Positions 34,652 to 45,639 of a DNA stretch of 64,000 nucleotides are shown here, one piece after another. Numbering within the stretch: position 1 is the first letter of the stretch; each line of letters opens with the position of its first letter. Source of the DNA: Thelephora terrestris (Eukaryota > Basidiomycota > Agaricomycetes > Thelephorales > Thelephoraceae); assembly GCA_015956445.1 (NCBI GenBank), contig WIUZ02000009.1, forward strand, positions 62,001 through 126,000, written 5' to 3'. Under the pieces are notes generated by a model. That model made no database searches, was not told the origin of the DNA, and saw only the letters and a program-made list of their open reading frames with translations. The translations under genes were made by a program, and so were the position numbers.

Positions 34652-35880
34652 ATGGGCAAAGGCAAGCGTGGTAACCCACCTGTGACCTCCGCCGTCGCTG
34701 CCGCAATCAAGGGTATCAAAACCCCCTCGAATTTCAGCAGTGCCGTCCAGAGTGCCGTCCAAACTCCGACAACGGAGACACCACCGCCCAAGGATCTCAA
34801 GGTTGACACGAACGTTGCGAGCGCAGTCCCAAATCTTGCACAATTCAATCAGCTTTCCCCAAGTGTGCGGGACGTTGCTGAACATGCCGCCGTCTTGAAA
34901 TCGGTCCTTGCCCGATTGGGTCCGATTTACGATCTGGTGGAGAGAGAAGCGTCGAGGATGGCAGAGGTATCCCCGCTACTAGCCGCGAAAGATCAGGTGC
35001 GCCACGCGAGCTTTGTTGCTATCTCCGATATTAATGATCTCTGCCGCGGCCCAGGTGGACGAGGCGAGAAATCGCTTGGTCGCGGATGCGGGGAGACGAG
35101 AGGAAAAGATAAACGCAATCAAACAAATGGTCGAGGCGGAGAAACATAAGTTTGTGGCGCATCTGAACCAGCGCCTGGAGACCATGATCAAGGAGGTCGT
35201 CGTGGCAAAAGTCAAGGAAAGGGTCAAGGCACAGGCAAGTTTCTGCATCGAAAACATCCTAGAGATGTCTGTTTACACTGTTCCAAAAGCTGGCGGAACT
35301 CGTCGAGCCTTATCGGAAGGTTCTACTGGGAAGCAAAGGTCGCGGTATGCGAAACCAGATGTTCCTCGAAAATATGTGAGCCAACCCTATCCACGGTGGC
35401 CTGTCCCCAATACCACCCTCATTCGTTCTTTAGCGAGGCGAAAAACCGGAACGCCACAATCCGGTCTAGGTTTCCCCGCGAACACATCACACCAATCCAC
35501 CGCCCGATTAGTGTCGAATTCCAAATCCAGAAATCTCCCACGGATTCACCAAGGGTTGGCCCCGTCGGTGGCTACAATCCTTCGCCATCCCCCAAGTTCC
35601 CGGAATCGTTTGGAGCTCTCATCAACCTTTCGCTGGCCGATTCTGTGACGCTCTTGAAGGATTACGGGCTAGAAGCGGCTTCAAACGGCAAGAAGGTCCA
35701 AGAGGAGGACCGCTTGGACAACTTGAACAAGCTGATGTCGTATTTCGGCGTAAGTTTTCGAACTCCCCCAATGCTTTCTGTGTTTATTCATCCAATTGTG
35801 TCGAACAGATTGGCTATCGCCTGCATCCTGGGCCAGCGAGGAAAGGGCCAATAATTACTAGTTTATGGGACCGCCGATGA
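34652..35880 (+). CDS. Coiled-coil protein, paralogue of 17917-18953
   Basis: Five exons (34652-34996, 35055-35234, 35290-35375, 35434-35749, 35809-35880) give 332 residues. The N-terminus (MGKGKRGNPPVTSAVAAAIK) is basic and Pro/Thr-rich. Residues ~75-115 form a helix, and exon 2 is a long charged helix (VDEARNRLVADAGRREEK) typical of a coiled coil. The C-terminal core LADSVTLLKDYGL followed by EEDRLDNLNKLMSYFG and IGYRLHPGP is shared with the 17.9-kb gene. Exons 2 and 3 have the same lengths (180 and 86 nt) and phases as there. The second intron starts with GC (GCAAGT, 35235-35289), a GC-AG intron. No known domain is recognised; unknown function, probably a lineage-specific family. Confidence 0.78.
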
Positions 35881-36257
35881 GTACTCGAGTACTGTGCTTG
35901 TTGTACGATTACGTTCTTGGTTGTGTTGTATCATTACATGTATTGCCTAGCCCCTTTATCGGCGCGTTGTTTCGAACCGCTACTGTGAAACCAGTCCCAC
36001 TCTATGGGCGATAAGAGATCCGTTTCGATGCTACTCATCAGTGAGGCTCATCACGGTACTATGTCCATGAGCTCTAAGTCCGACATGTCGACTCTAGTCG
36101 TTCTTGTTGGAAACTCTGCGCAGCACTATGCACACGATCAGTCATCCTTATCTAAAAAGTGCCGGGCGCTACGCTTGGAGCGTTCTGGGTATGAATCATT
36201 GAATGTGAATACCTGGAGGTGGCTACTATGTGCATGGCACCGTATTATCTACTACTT

Positions 36258-37204
36258 CTACTCTTCCGCCCGCCGGTTGATTGCCCCTCCAAGAATCATC
36301 ACCATTTGCTCAGGGGTGAGGTCCGCGGCACCATAGCACACAGTATCGACAAAGTCCTGCAGATAACTCGGTCAAGTCGTTCTCTGCTGGAGTGGCGAGT
36401 GAATTCAGGCTTACAAGCTCCTCAAACTCACCGTCGAGTCCCTTCGAAGAATTTGTCGCAAGACGATCATTTCCTATCCGAATGAACTGTATTCCAAGCT
36501 AGGGTGTTTGCGTTAGATCACAGGAAGAGTCACAAGGAGATCTCAACACGACCGGACTTGAGCAATCCAAACGCCGCGCGCCGGATCGTGGAGTGAACTT
36601 GGGAATACGTCGTCTGCAACACCGCGACGTTAAGATGCATTCTTGCCCCATAGAGGGAGAGCGGATTGATTCGTGATCTACTCACCCGCTACACCGTCTG
36701 TAATCGCGATGATCAAGCAACGCTTCGGTGGCTTGAAAAACGGCTTTAACAGCTTCCCTTGACTCATCTTCAATTTACGGGGGTAAACCCTACAGATATC
36801 GTCCAGACGTTTGCCAAGCGGACTTGCGCGGTTTGGCTCTACTTTTTCGAATAGCGATCTGACGTCCGCCTTCGACTACCTTCGAGATCAGCCTGCATCT
36901 TTGCGAATCTCACAGTCCCTGGGCGCACCTTGACATTCCTTCCTTTGTTGCTGTTCAGAAACTGTATTTCGATGCCATCTGTAAGTTACTTCATCACTAC
37001 CCCAGGCACTCTCTCCGCAACGTCCATCGCCTGACAGGTATGTATGTTATCAGCTCGAGCAGTGGTTGAGACCGTCACGGCGCCACATACCTGGTCCCAC
37101 CAATTACTCATACTCACGGAATCATCCATGAGAATGATAAAGTCATAGTTCACCAGATATTGCAAGATTGGCAGTCTTGGCGCAGTGAGGGATGATCGGA
37201 GCAA
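36258..37204 (-). pseudogene. von Willebrand A-like domain protein, damaged
   Basis: The minus-strand exons carry a vWA core: YDFIILMDDSVSMSNWW (MIDAS-like DxSxS), DGIEIQFLNS, SLFEKVEPNRASPLGKRLDD, KRCLIIAITDGVA, then the C-terminal DFVDTVCYGAADLTPEQM and GGAINRRAEE. This order matches basidiomycete vWA proteins that bind divalent metal and partners. Introns at about 36700-36640 and 36400 splice normally. Between VPGVVMK and DGIEIQF, near 36985, the frame shifts across an 11-base GTAACTTACAG relic too short to be an intron. No good ATG or upstream exon is found before 37204. It is probably a pseudogene or N-terminally truncated. Confidence 0.6.
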
Positions 37205-37487
37205 AAAGACTTATGTCTTTGCGAATCGAGTGTGATGCCGCACGTGCGTCTCTCTCGAGAACACCACAACCTCCTCACACTCGGTCGCCCTTCCGTCTCC
37301 CTCTTTTTCTTTTCTTTCTTTTCTCTCTGCCTCCTAAAGCCTCATGATAAATCCTCATTTACAATACGGCACAACTGCATTATTTACAAACATCTTCTTC
37401 ACACTATCCTTTCTCCGTCGAACACCCGCCTCGCTCACTCATCACGACCTCTCTTGCACCTCACACCACCGGAACCTCATCTGAGGC

Positions 37488-37925
37488 ATGCCAGACCAAG
37501 ACCCCCCGGAAATAAATATCCTCGTGCGCATCAGGGAACGACTCATGACACAACATCAGTACTCCGAAGAACAGGCAGAGGCCAGGCTCATGGCAACCCT
37601 CCAAACCCTATTAGAGGAGCCCGATCCCCAACCGGGAGCTCTTCCGCCGCCTCGCGCTCCTCCCACACCCCCACTCGGCGACATCCAGAGACCTCCTAAG
37701 AAAAAAGCTACCTATGTAGACTTTGATCAAGATGCCACCATCGCAAGTCAAATTCCACACTATCCGAGCGAGTACGCCGTAGAGAAGATACAGGACATCG
37801 AATATGTGGAACTTTGGTACTTTACCACCGAAGGTTGTAGGGAAGCCAGTAAAACAACACCCACGGTGGCCGACGAAGCCTTCGGTATGAAGGGGTTTCC
37901 TGGACAGAATTATGTGTATACCTGA
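37488..37925 (+). CDS. Hypothetical protein with ELWYFT motif
   Basis: A 145-residue single-exon frame begins MPDQDPPEINILVRIRER after a long C/T-rich leader. It has an amphipathic N-terminal helix, a Pro-rich linker, and a compact region VDFDQDATIASQIPHYPSEY then IEYVELWYFTTEGCREA. I associate this last signature with small proteins scattered in Agaricomycete genomes near mobile elements, but cannot name a family. The C-terminus looks short and the frame ends directly before the ATCACT-type repeat, so the gene may be truncated. Function unknown. Confidence 0.5.
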   Translation: MPDQDPPEINILVRIRERLMTQHQYSEEQAEARLMATLQTLLEEPDPQPGALPPPRAPPTPPLGDIQRPPKKKATYVDFDQDATIASQIPHYPSEYAVEKIQDIEYVELWYFTTEGCREASKTTPTVADEAFGMKGFPGQNYVYT

Positions 37926-38282
37926 TTTTTGTTGTTCTTCACTAGTGATCACTCATGATCATCACTGATCATGCATTGCCACGGGTGACAAGTGGTGATC
38001 ATTCATGGTCATGACCGATCATTGGTGATCACGAGTGGTCTTGCATGAAGGCAAGTGATGACAGATTTTGTTCAATTTTCATCACCCGGTGTCACTCATT
38101 ATCACTTATGACCACTAGTTATCATGGGCATTTGAAGATTATAACCCACCACTCACAATCATTTTGTATCACCTCATGTAGTTCAGTATCACTTTGTACC
38201 ACTCACTGTCACTCGGTGTCACTCAGTGTTTTGTTCTCGACTTTGTCACTAGTAATCATTATCTATAATTTACCATCACTCT
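37926..38282 (+). repeat. Degenerate GTGATCA/ATCACT simple repeat
   Basis: About 350 bp is dominated by TGATCAT, GTGATC and TCACT words in both orientations (for example ACTAGTGATCACTCATGATC). It changes gradually to TATCACTTTGTACCACTCAC. It looks like an old minisatellite rich in short palindromes. Confidence 0.7.
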
Positions 38283-38398
38283 ACACCTGAGTGCGCTAGA
38301 CAATCAGAGCTCTCTCCTGGCTGGCGCAGTCCTTGGCACTCTGTCCCCATCATAACGAGACAACGAAAAGACTGAAGATTAATTGCTGGGACTATTTT

Positions 38399-41300
38399 TT
38401 ACAAGACGTTATACTCAGATACATTTACATTCTGAAACAATTGTAAGTGGACCCATTTCTCAAAACCACTCTTACGCCCTTCCATTGCCTTGATGACAGC
38501 AGTATGAAGCCACGGGGTGTACGGCACAGTAGTCTCTCGACTGCATGTCGAGATACTGAGTGCCGGCGCACCTGCATCAGAGAGGAACAAATGCTTCACT
38601 TCCAGAGTAATCTAACCAAAGTTTTGTGATTGTGTTAATGCCTTAGACCAGCTGCGTCCCACCTTGATTTCACTCCCAGGGCCATTTCCCACTGGCAACA
38701 GCCAGGAATCCGTGAGCTGCTGCAGGGCAATCCTTGCTCTGAACAGTGAGTCTGATTGGCGGAGATTATACTCTTCTGCGGTTATGTGATCTGGCATTGT
38801 TCCCAACACGTGCCCAACGCCATTGAGATAGACAAAGAAAACCTGCTTGAACGCGGATACAATGGCATCAGCCTGCCCCCGTCGGAGTTGGCCATTGCCA
38901 CCGTTGGTCTTGAAGGTAAAAAGCTGTTCTACATCGGAAACAGCATTCACCTTTCGGTTGTAGGCAGAAAGGGTGAGTGCCAATGGAGATAGATTTGTCA
39001 GGCGCAAGAGCTAGTTTTGCACCTGTTAGTTCGCACTAGAGGCATGCAAAAAAAAACTACCTGAGTGATTGTCAAGTCGCCAAAGCCTCCCAATGGCACC
39101 ATGAAACCCTCCAGCAGGCATTTAAACTGCGGCTTCTCCCACGGCTCTTGACATCCGAGGAAGGCAGTGGCCACAAGGGCCGAAGTCCAACACTCGTGGT
39201 CACCCTTGCACCGATGTGGGTTCACAGCATTCAACTTCGTTCTCATTGATCAGGCCGCCTGATCAAAGAAAATGCAGAACAGAGCATACCTGGAACTCGC
39301 ACAGACTCAGAACGCTCTGAACCAACAGCACTGGCTGAGGGACAGGTCCATCATCGAACCCCGTTAGCTTATCTGTCTCCTTCAGCACCATCCATGGCTG
39401 TAATATTCCAGCTGTCCCAGGGTCAAGCTGGTAGAGGGATCCTAGGTCGATCAAGACATCTTGAGCTTGAAGCGATCGCTCTCCTGCAAGTGAAGCAGCG
39501 GTAAGGAGGAGATAGAGCAGGAAAGGCGAGATGGGCTCTGGCCCATTTCCTAATGTGAGCAGATGCAACAGGGCGAGCGTTCCAATTGTCTTCCAACGAG
39601 TTTGATGTTCGACTGAGAGAGCTGGAGTGAATGCTGGCCTGACCCAACCGCACCCATCTACAGAGGCAACCCATAATGTTTGGTCCCCCACTATGGTTTG
39701 GATAGCTTGCTGGAGGGTCGCTCGTTCTGGTCCCTCGCCGGTGCTGACTTCTGGTATAAGTCCACCCCGAAATTCACTTCGGTGTGTCAGATAGGGGACA
39801 GAGGCAAAATGCAGTGGACTCACACAACATAGCAGCGCAGGGGCTGAAAAAATGCACCGAGAGAGGCTACTGCTTTCCAGTCCACTCCGTTGGGTACCTC
39901 AAGTTCAGAATCAAGAAGTTCAGAAGCCAGCACTGTCCCTTCATTACGATGGAATATATCCATCATCAAGACCAACGCCTCTGAAAGACTTTTGATCGAC
40001 CTAGCCCGAATCTGGAGGTCGGAAACTTGAACTGGTGTGCCCAAGTGGTGTGCACTTCCGCCAGGACGAACTTTCTCATGCCATTGGAGATAGCCTGGGA
40101 TATTGGGGGATGCCTTGATGCGCATGGGCCACAGCTCTGCAGAGGTCTCAATGGCCATAGGTCTTGTCACCTCTATACGACGGAACGTCTCAGCAAGTGG
40201 ACCGTCGTATATAGCCCGCAGTTCCGTCGATTGGAGTCGAGAAGGCTCTCCTATGGACTCGGGAACAGCAGCCTTGACAAGCAACACGAAATTGGTTTCA
40301 TTCACATCATCAGCAACTTCTCAAAAACAAACAGACATTGGGTTACCTCCGCTGTTTCCATCCTTTCAGCACGGGGCCTATTTACAGCTGGGAGGATTGA
40401 CCTCTCCTGGTGATAAATCTCAGCAAAAGAACATTAGCCAATGAATGTACCACTCACAGCCTGTAACAAAGGTGCTCTTGGGCCCAGTGGTTGGAGGGGA
40501 TGATAGGAAGGGACCTAGTGGAGAGGACTACGTCAGGTTGTGGGAGAAATAGAGTACATCTTATTCCACAAACTTCCTCTGACTCGGAAGAGTCAACAAT
40601 GATGACTGAGTCCCCTGCCCTAAGAGAGGCTCGGCGACTGACTCGCTCGGCTGGGTCTTCATCCATGCTCTACTCCAGGTGCCTGAGTTGACCTGGTACA
40701 AGCTACCCACTGAAACGTACTTACCTCATCGTCATCGATGTCCGGCAGCACAGGGCAGATTGGAGTATTTTTGCCATTGTGGCAGCGCTTGAGAAGTTTA
40801 GCAAACGTTGTCTGGGTGTCCTCTCCACATATTTTCAGGCCATGAAGAAGGCGATAGACGTAACACCCGTGAGGGTAGAACAGGTCACCGTTACCCTCGT
40901 CAAAATCATCATGGTAGACACCTTTTATTGCAGCAGAACAGTTGCCCGGAAACCTTGGACCTGTTGCACAGAGGTGACTGAACGAACAGATATGCAGGAG
41001 TTTGGTTCACGTACAAATTACGGCAATCTTCTCTGGCTCTGTTGCCACCTCTCGAAGTGTGTCCTTGAATCCAAACCCTTTGGCAATCTGGCTCATAGTG
41101 TACTCCACCGGTGCCAACCTCACCGAAGATCTCTTGATCTCAACGACCTCAACTTTTCGATGCTGCGCTCCTGCCCGTCTCGGTTGACCTTGGAGATCAC
41201 TTTCCTTTACTTTTGTCCTTTTGCACATCAGCAACTCCCAGCGTGGTTGCCCGTTGTTGTCCCCATTTGTCTGTAACTCTGGCAGCTTCGGCCCGCCTCT

Positions 41301-41845
41301 TGAAGTCAGGTCCGTCAGCCCTTGATCAATCAAGCCAGACACGATGCGGCTATCGTTGTCTTCGTGAGATACCTCCACAGTAAATATCAGGTTGTTTGAC
41401 TTGCAACGTGACAGGAACCTGTCAAATGAATCCTCCGGGTCCAGCCAGAACTTCTGCAAGAAGTCTCTGGGTACGCCAGATTCCGGTGGCATCTGCAACT
41501 CCTTCATCTGGAGAACCCATGAGTCGTTGGGCCAGTGGCAGCAGCATCACATACGTAGAGAGGGAGAAACAGGATGCTCAGCCGCAAGGGAGCCTTTGCT
41601 CGTGGACGTGCCAGAACAGGGGGGCGTCCTAACATGTGACGGGTTGGGGTGGATGCCGGAGATGGTATTCCACCCCGGTTACGAGTTGCAGCCCTGTTGG
41701 CACTGATCATCCGCCGTTCGTTTGCAGCAACACCTGGCTGTTGTGGTAACGAAAATACGTGAGTAATCGGGCTTGCACTGACAGCTGGCCGACTGGGTCC
41801 TGGAATGGGTGCAAGTGAGGTGATCGTGGATGGGATTGACAACAT
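38399..41845 (-). CDS. HECT-like E3 ubiquitin ligase with SUMO-interacting motif, element-associated
   Basis: A long multi-exon minus-strand gene. Exons recognised from the 5' side: a Ser/Pro-rich start MLSIPSTITSLAPIPGPSRP; KELQMPPESGVPRDFLQKF with a mixed alpha/beta region; FPGNCSAAIKGVYHDDFDEG with HGLKICGEDTQTTFAKLLK; an acidic exon with DSVIIVDSSESEE, a textbook SUMO-interacting motif; and VNETNFVLLVKAAVPES. Next come a helical region with STGEGPERATLQQAI, a stretch VEQLFTFKTNGGNGQLRRGQ, and a last exon with SISTCSRETTVPYTPWL then KAMEGRKSGFEKW. The last part resembles the HECT C-lobe end with its catalytic Cys in a TC motif. Assignment to HECT is by weak motif similarity and order, not a clear match. 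It neighbours the integrase gene, divergently. N-terminus and some exon borders are uncertain. Confidence 0.5.
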
Positions 41846-42788
41846 GTGCGGAGGACCATCAGGTCCGTGGGCATCTTGAAGACCGCCACACACACATGTG
41901 TTAGGGTTTTGCTACGGGGCCATTAGCAAGAGAGAGGATGGCACTGGGGCACCAACGAACCTGTACTGGAATGAAACCACCGCAATGATGAGGTGGATAC
42001 ACTTCAGTGCCGTCACCCTTGACGTGCATGAGTGCTGTGTGAGAACAATCACAGAGTGTGTAGGGTTCCTATTGACTGATGATTAGTGTAGGTTACCTAA
42101 AAACCACCCTGAGACGCGTACCGGGATGCTGCCTGAATAGAGAAATTTTGGACATGCGCACCCCTGAATGTAGCACCGACCTCGAGAAGCGAGCTGACGG
42201 GGGAGATCCATGGTGGAGAACGGTGATGCCGGATTCAAGAGCCGGTGATGTCCACTGAGAGGAGTTCGTACGGATTGAGGATGAGAGAAAGGTGCAAGGG
42301 GAACAGAAGGGTCTGTGCGAGAAGGGCTAGGGGTCTGACTGGTACTATGATGCTATATCCCTTGTGACATTGTTGGTGATTTTCGGTCGTTATATTTGGT
42401 CTGCCTGAGGAGACTTAGGCTCGATGAAAGCCCGGCCCGGCAGAGCCAGAGCCCCCATGCGGCAGATCAGTCACAGGCTGAAGCTCGCCAAGGGAAATGG
42501 GTTTGGAACAAACCGAGAGGAGACTAGACTGGTGGGGGAGCAATGGGGGAGGCTCAGGGGACGGAGCGCTGTTCCGATCACCTCCTCCTCTGCAACCGGC
42601 ATGGATCAAGTGTCCAATCTGCGCGTTTGCTACAGAATCCTCGAAGACAGAACCATCACAGCTCTTCAGACACAGGCCGGAGATAGCCAGAGGCTCAGAT
42701 CCCTTCGAGATGATGCAATTGTTTTCATGGTGGCAGTAAATGATGTAAGTGTTTGTGATGTACAACTGCGGTACCGGTTAGATCTGAT
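41846..42788. other. Divergent upstream region of the HECT-like and integrase genes
   Basis: A plus-strand frame at 42424-42846 with GTAAGT at its end might be a 5' exon of the integrase, but its frame does not join cleanly to the next exon, so it is not called. No other gene is seen. Confidence 0.45.
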
Positions 42789-44317
42789 GTGTGTGCCACC
42801 TGCACCAAGCGCAAAGATATGTTTCCTGCAGAAGAGCTGGAGTTGATTACATTGAACATAAAGGCGATGGTTGAGTCGTTGGACAGAGCTGAGGACCAAT
42901 CCATTGATCCGCCAAGCTCACCTCCGCATTCCATTTCGCACCTCAACTACTCTGGGACACCCGGCAGACCAAGGATAGAGATTGATGCCGAGGTTCTATC
43001 AAATGTTCTTTCTATCGAACCAAAGACCACCCTTGCAACTGTGCTTGGGTGCTCAGCCCGGACCATTCGCAGGCGCCAACAGGACATTGAGCTCCAGACT
43101 GGTATGCCCCTGGTCCCCCAACGGTCGGTTCTGTCAGAGAACGAGCTCGATACAATTGTGGGTGAAATATTAAAGGAGTTCCCGCACTATGGACGAAATA
43201 TGCTCATGGGTGCAATGACCTTCCGAGGTCACAACATCCCAGAGCGGCGTGTCAGAGAATCTCTGGATCGAGTCCGCGGCGCCCCAGGCCGCTTTTTTGG
43301 TTCTCGACCGATACACCGACGAAAATACTACGTCCCTGGTGCCAACTCACTTTGGCATCACGATGGCCAGCACGGTATGTCATAGGCTGTCTTACGATAG
43401 CAAGGCTTAGGTCTCAACCCAAATCAGGTCTAATCCGCTGGAAGATTGTCATCCACGGCTTCATTGATGGGAAGACAAGATTTATCGTTGGGCTTAGAGC
43501 CCACAACAACAACAGAGCAGCCACTGTGTTGAGCTTTTTCCTCGATATCATCTCAGTCCACGGCTGCCCCAGTAGAGTCCGAGGCGACCACGGAGTGGAG
43601 AATGTGAGGGTGGCCGACTATATGGAGGAGAAGATGGGACCTGACAGAGGTTCATACATTTGGGGGAGGTGAGCAATGCCTTCCAAATGTTTCTGGTTTC
43701 TCTCACCTTGCTGCAGGAGTGTCCACAACTCCAGGATTGAGAGGCTCTGGTACGATATGACTGAGGGGTTTGGTCGTAAGTGGAAGGAGTTCTTCTACAC
43801 CCTAGAAGATTGTCACGGCCTTGAACCATCGGACCCATCCCACGTTTGGTTACTCCATCTACTCTTCCTGCCCACAATTAACGAAGATGCTCTTGCCTGG
43901 GCTGAGACATGGAACTCTCACAAGATCCAATTAGAGGGAGAACGAAGGAGCTCCCCGCAGCAACTTTTCACCCGAAGCAGCTTGTTGGACGGTGTACACG
44001 GTCTACCCCCTCAAGGCGAAGAGCCTGAAGACTTCAGTTTGTATGGTGTCGACTGGGAGGCTATGGAAGGCCTTGGTCTCACCGACCATCCTGAGGATAC
44101 AGCAGAATTGGGGGACAGACAGGACCGTCCAGAGTGGATGAACGAGGTTGTCTGTGAGCCACCTGACTGTCCGCTGACGGATGAGCAGGTCAAAGGACTA
44201 GGGGACGAGCTTGCTGCAGTTGTGGATACACGGTCCAGAGACATGGACGTTCGAAGGGCGGTCTGGATCAAGGCTTTCGGGATTTTTTCACAGATGATTC
44301 AGGAAGCAGAGGACTAG
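42789..44317 (+). CDS. DDE integrase-core transposase
   Basis: Three exons (42789-43374, 43428-43668, 43717-44317) join in frame to 475 residues. An N-terminal segment has a helix-turn-helix-like LATVLGCSARTIRRRQ. The catalytic core of the retroviral-integrase fold follows: first Asp in WHHDGQHG (residue ~192), then RWKIVIHGFIDGKTRFIVGL, second Asp in VRGDHGVEN (~249), and Glu in RIERLWYD (~284), giving a D-57-D-34-E arrangement close to D,D35E. This is the integrase-core type with HNxRIERLW found in animal and fungal DNA elements. After the core is an acidic C-terminal extension (HPEDTAELGDRQ). All three catalytic residues are kept, so it may be active. It lies head-to-head with the HECT-like gene and tail-to-tail with 44393-45501. 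Start chosen at MCATCTKRKD, whose CxxC could bind zinc. Confidence 0.82.
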
Positions 44318-44392
44318 AACAATACATTGCTCATGTAGTACATTTTTACTGGAGGCAACTTGTTCCCAAAAGCTACAGGCGCCGACCGAAGT

Positions 44393-45501
44393 CTAGTTTC
44401 GGCTTCGGGTGTACTGATGAATCATGTCACGAAGAGGTTTGAGCAAGTACGATGCCCTAGTGTCTCCGTTTGGCAGGCAACGCTCCCATGGCCCTGGGTG
44501 CACCCCCCAGCTCTCCATTGCCTGGCGAGCCTTGTAGAGCGATCCTCCAAGGTCTTCCTCCTCAAGATGCTCAGTGTCAACCAGGAAGTGATAGACCGTG
44601 ATGAAGAACGTGAGTTTGTTGGACCACGTGCCTGGCGACTGCCCGTTCATGTACGAACCAAGGAGCGGAAATGAGATGGTCCTTTCGATCCTATCCCTGT
44701 CCAGGTATCGACCGGCTGACACACTGTGGAGAGCCATGTTGATGACCAGACCGTACGTTCCTCCAATTTGGAGTAGAAGCTGAACCTCTGCAATGGTCCG
44801 GTATGCCGTTCCCCAGCCCCTTTGACTGAATGTTTGAAGCTGGGATAGCTTGTCTTGCGCTAAGTCCCTGGTCCACTCTCGAACCTCTGCATCAGTCATG
44901 GGCCGTTTTAGCTCCTCAGAAGGAGGTTGATTGGGCTCAGGGGTTCTCCTGACGGTAGAGAGTCCGCTGGCTGAGTTGTCCTCCAAGGGAGGTGAGTTCA
45001 TCAGGTCGACCTCTTGAAGCAATGGATTACCCGACTCATGCTCCAGGATGAAGGTGTCAGTTGCATTCTCCTCGGCAAGGGATGTACCGGCTGAGCCACT
45101 TTCCGGAAGAAACAGGGGGATGGCGGCGGAGATGGCATGACTGACGAGAGCAACCCCCGACGAAGTACCTTGCACTGGCAAGAGGATAAGCTAAGCAGTC
45201 GGCAGCGCAGTAAGATGTTGGGGGGAGACTCACATTGATCGGCCTCGTCCTCAGAGGGTTCTTCGTGATCATGGGCCGCCTGGGTGTTGGGGATGGATTT
45301 TAGAATCGTGAGGATGGACGGTCCCTGTTCTCCAGAGTCGGTGGAAGCAGGTAAATCTTCGTCAGATGTCGGGTACTCCTCTCCTGAGGACTCAGCAACC
45401 GCCTCTCCAGGCTGCTGGCGAAGCGCTGCCGCCTCGTCCAGGGTGTGAGGTTCTGGAGGGAGAGGTGGATTGATTTGTCTACCAGACCGTGTGGTTTGCA
45501 T
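44393..45501 (-). CDS. Hypothetical charged protein in the integrase cluster
   Basis: Two exons join through a GTGAGT...CCAG intron near 45181-45235. The start MQTTRSGRQINPPLPPEP at 45501 is preferred over an upstream GTG. The first ~100 residues are acidic and disordered (EEYPTSDEDLPAS, EEPSEDEADQ). The second exon has a folded, helical region: EVREWTRDLAQDKLSQLQTF, RTIAEVQLLLQIGGTYGLV, and WSNKLTFFITVYHFLVDTEH. No domain is recognised. Its position tail-to-tail with the integrase, and a TRSGRQ-type start that recurs at 50068 (TRSRTR), suggest it is part of the same mobile unit. Function unknown. Confidence 0.6.
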
Positions 45502-45639
45502 AGGGGAGGAGGTTGGCTTAGGAATAAGTAGTCTGGAGGGAAGAGGGTGGGCTGTCACATGCTTGATAGCATGTGTTTTAACACCAAGAAATTAGATTAA
45601 AGTTGCCTGTCCGGCACAAAATTCGATCGAAGTTGCGCA

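Noticed and set aside
42424-42846. Upstream exon for the integrase
   Set aside because: The frame ends at a good GTAAGT donor, but no acceptor joins it in frame with the CATCTKRK exon.
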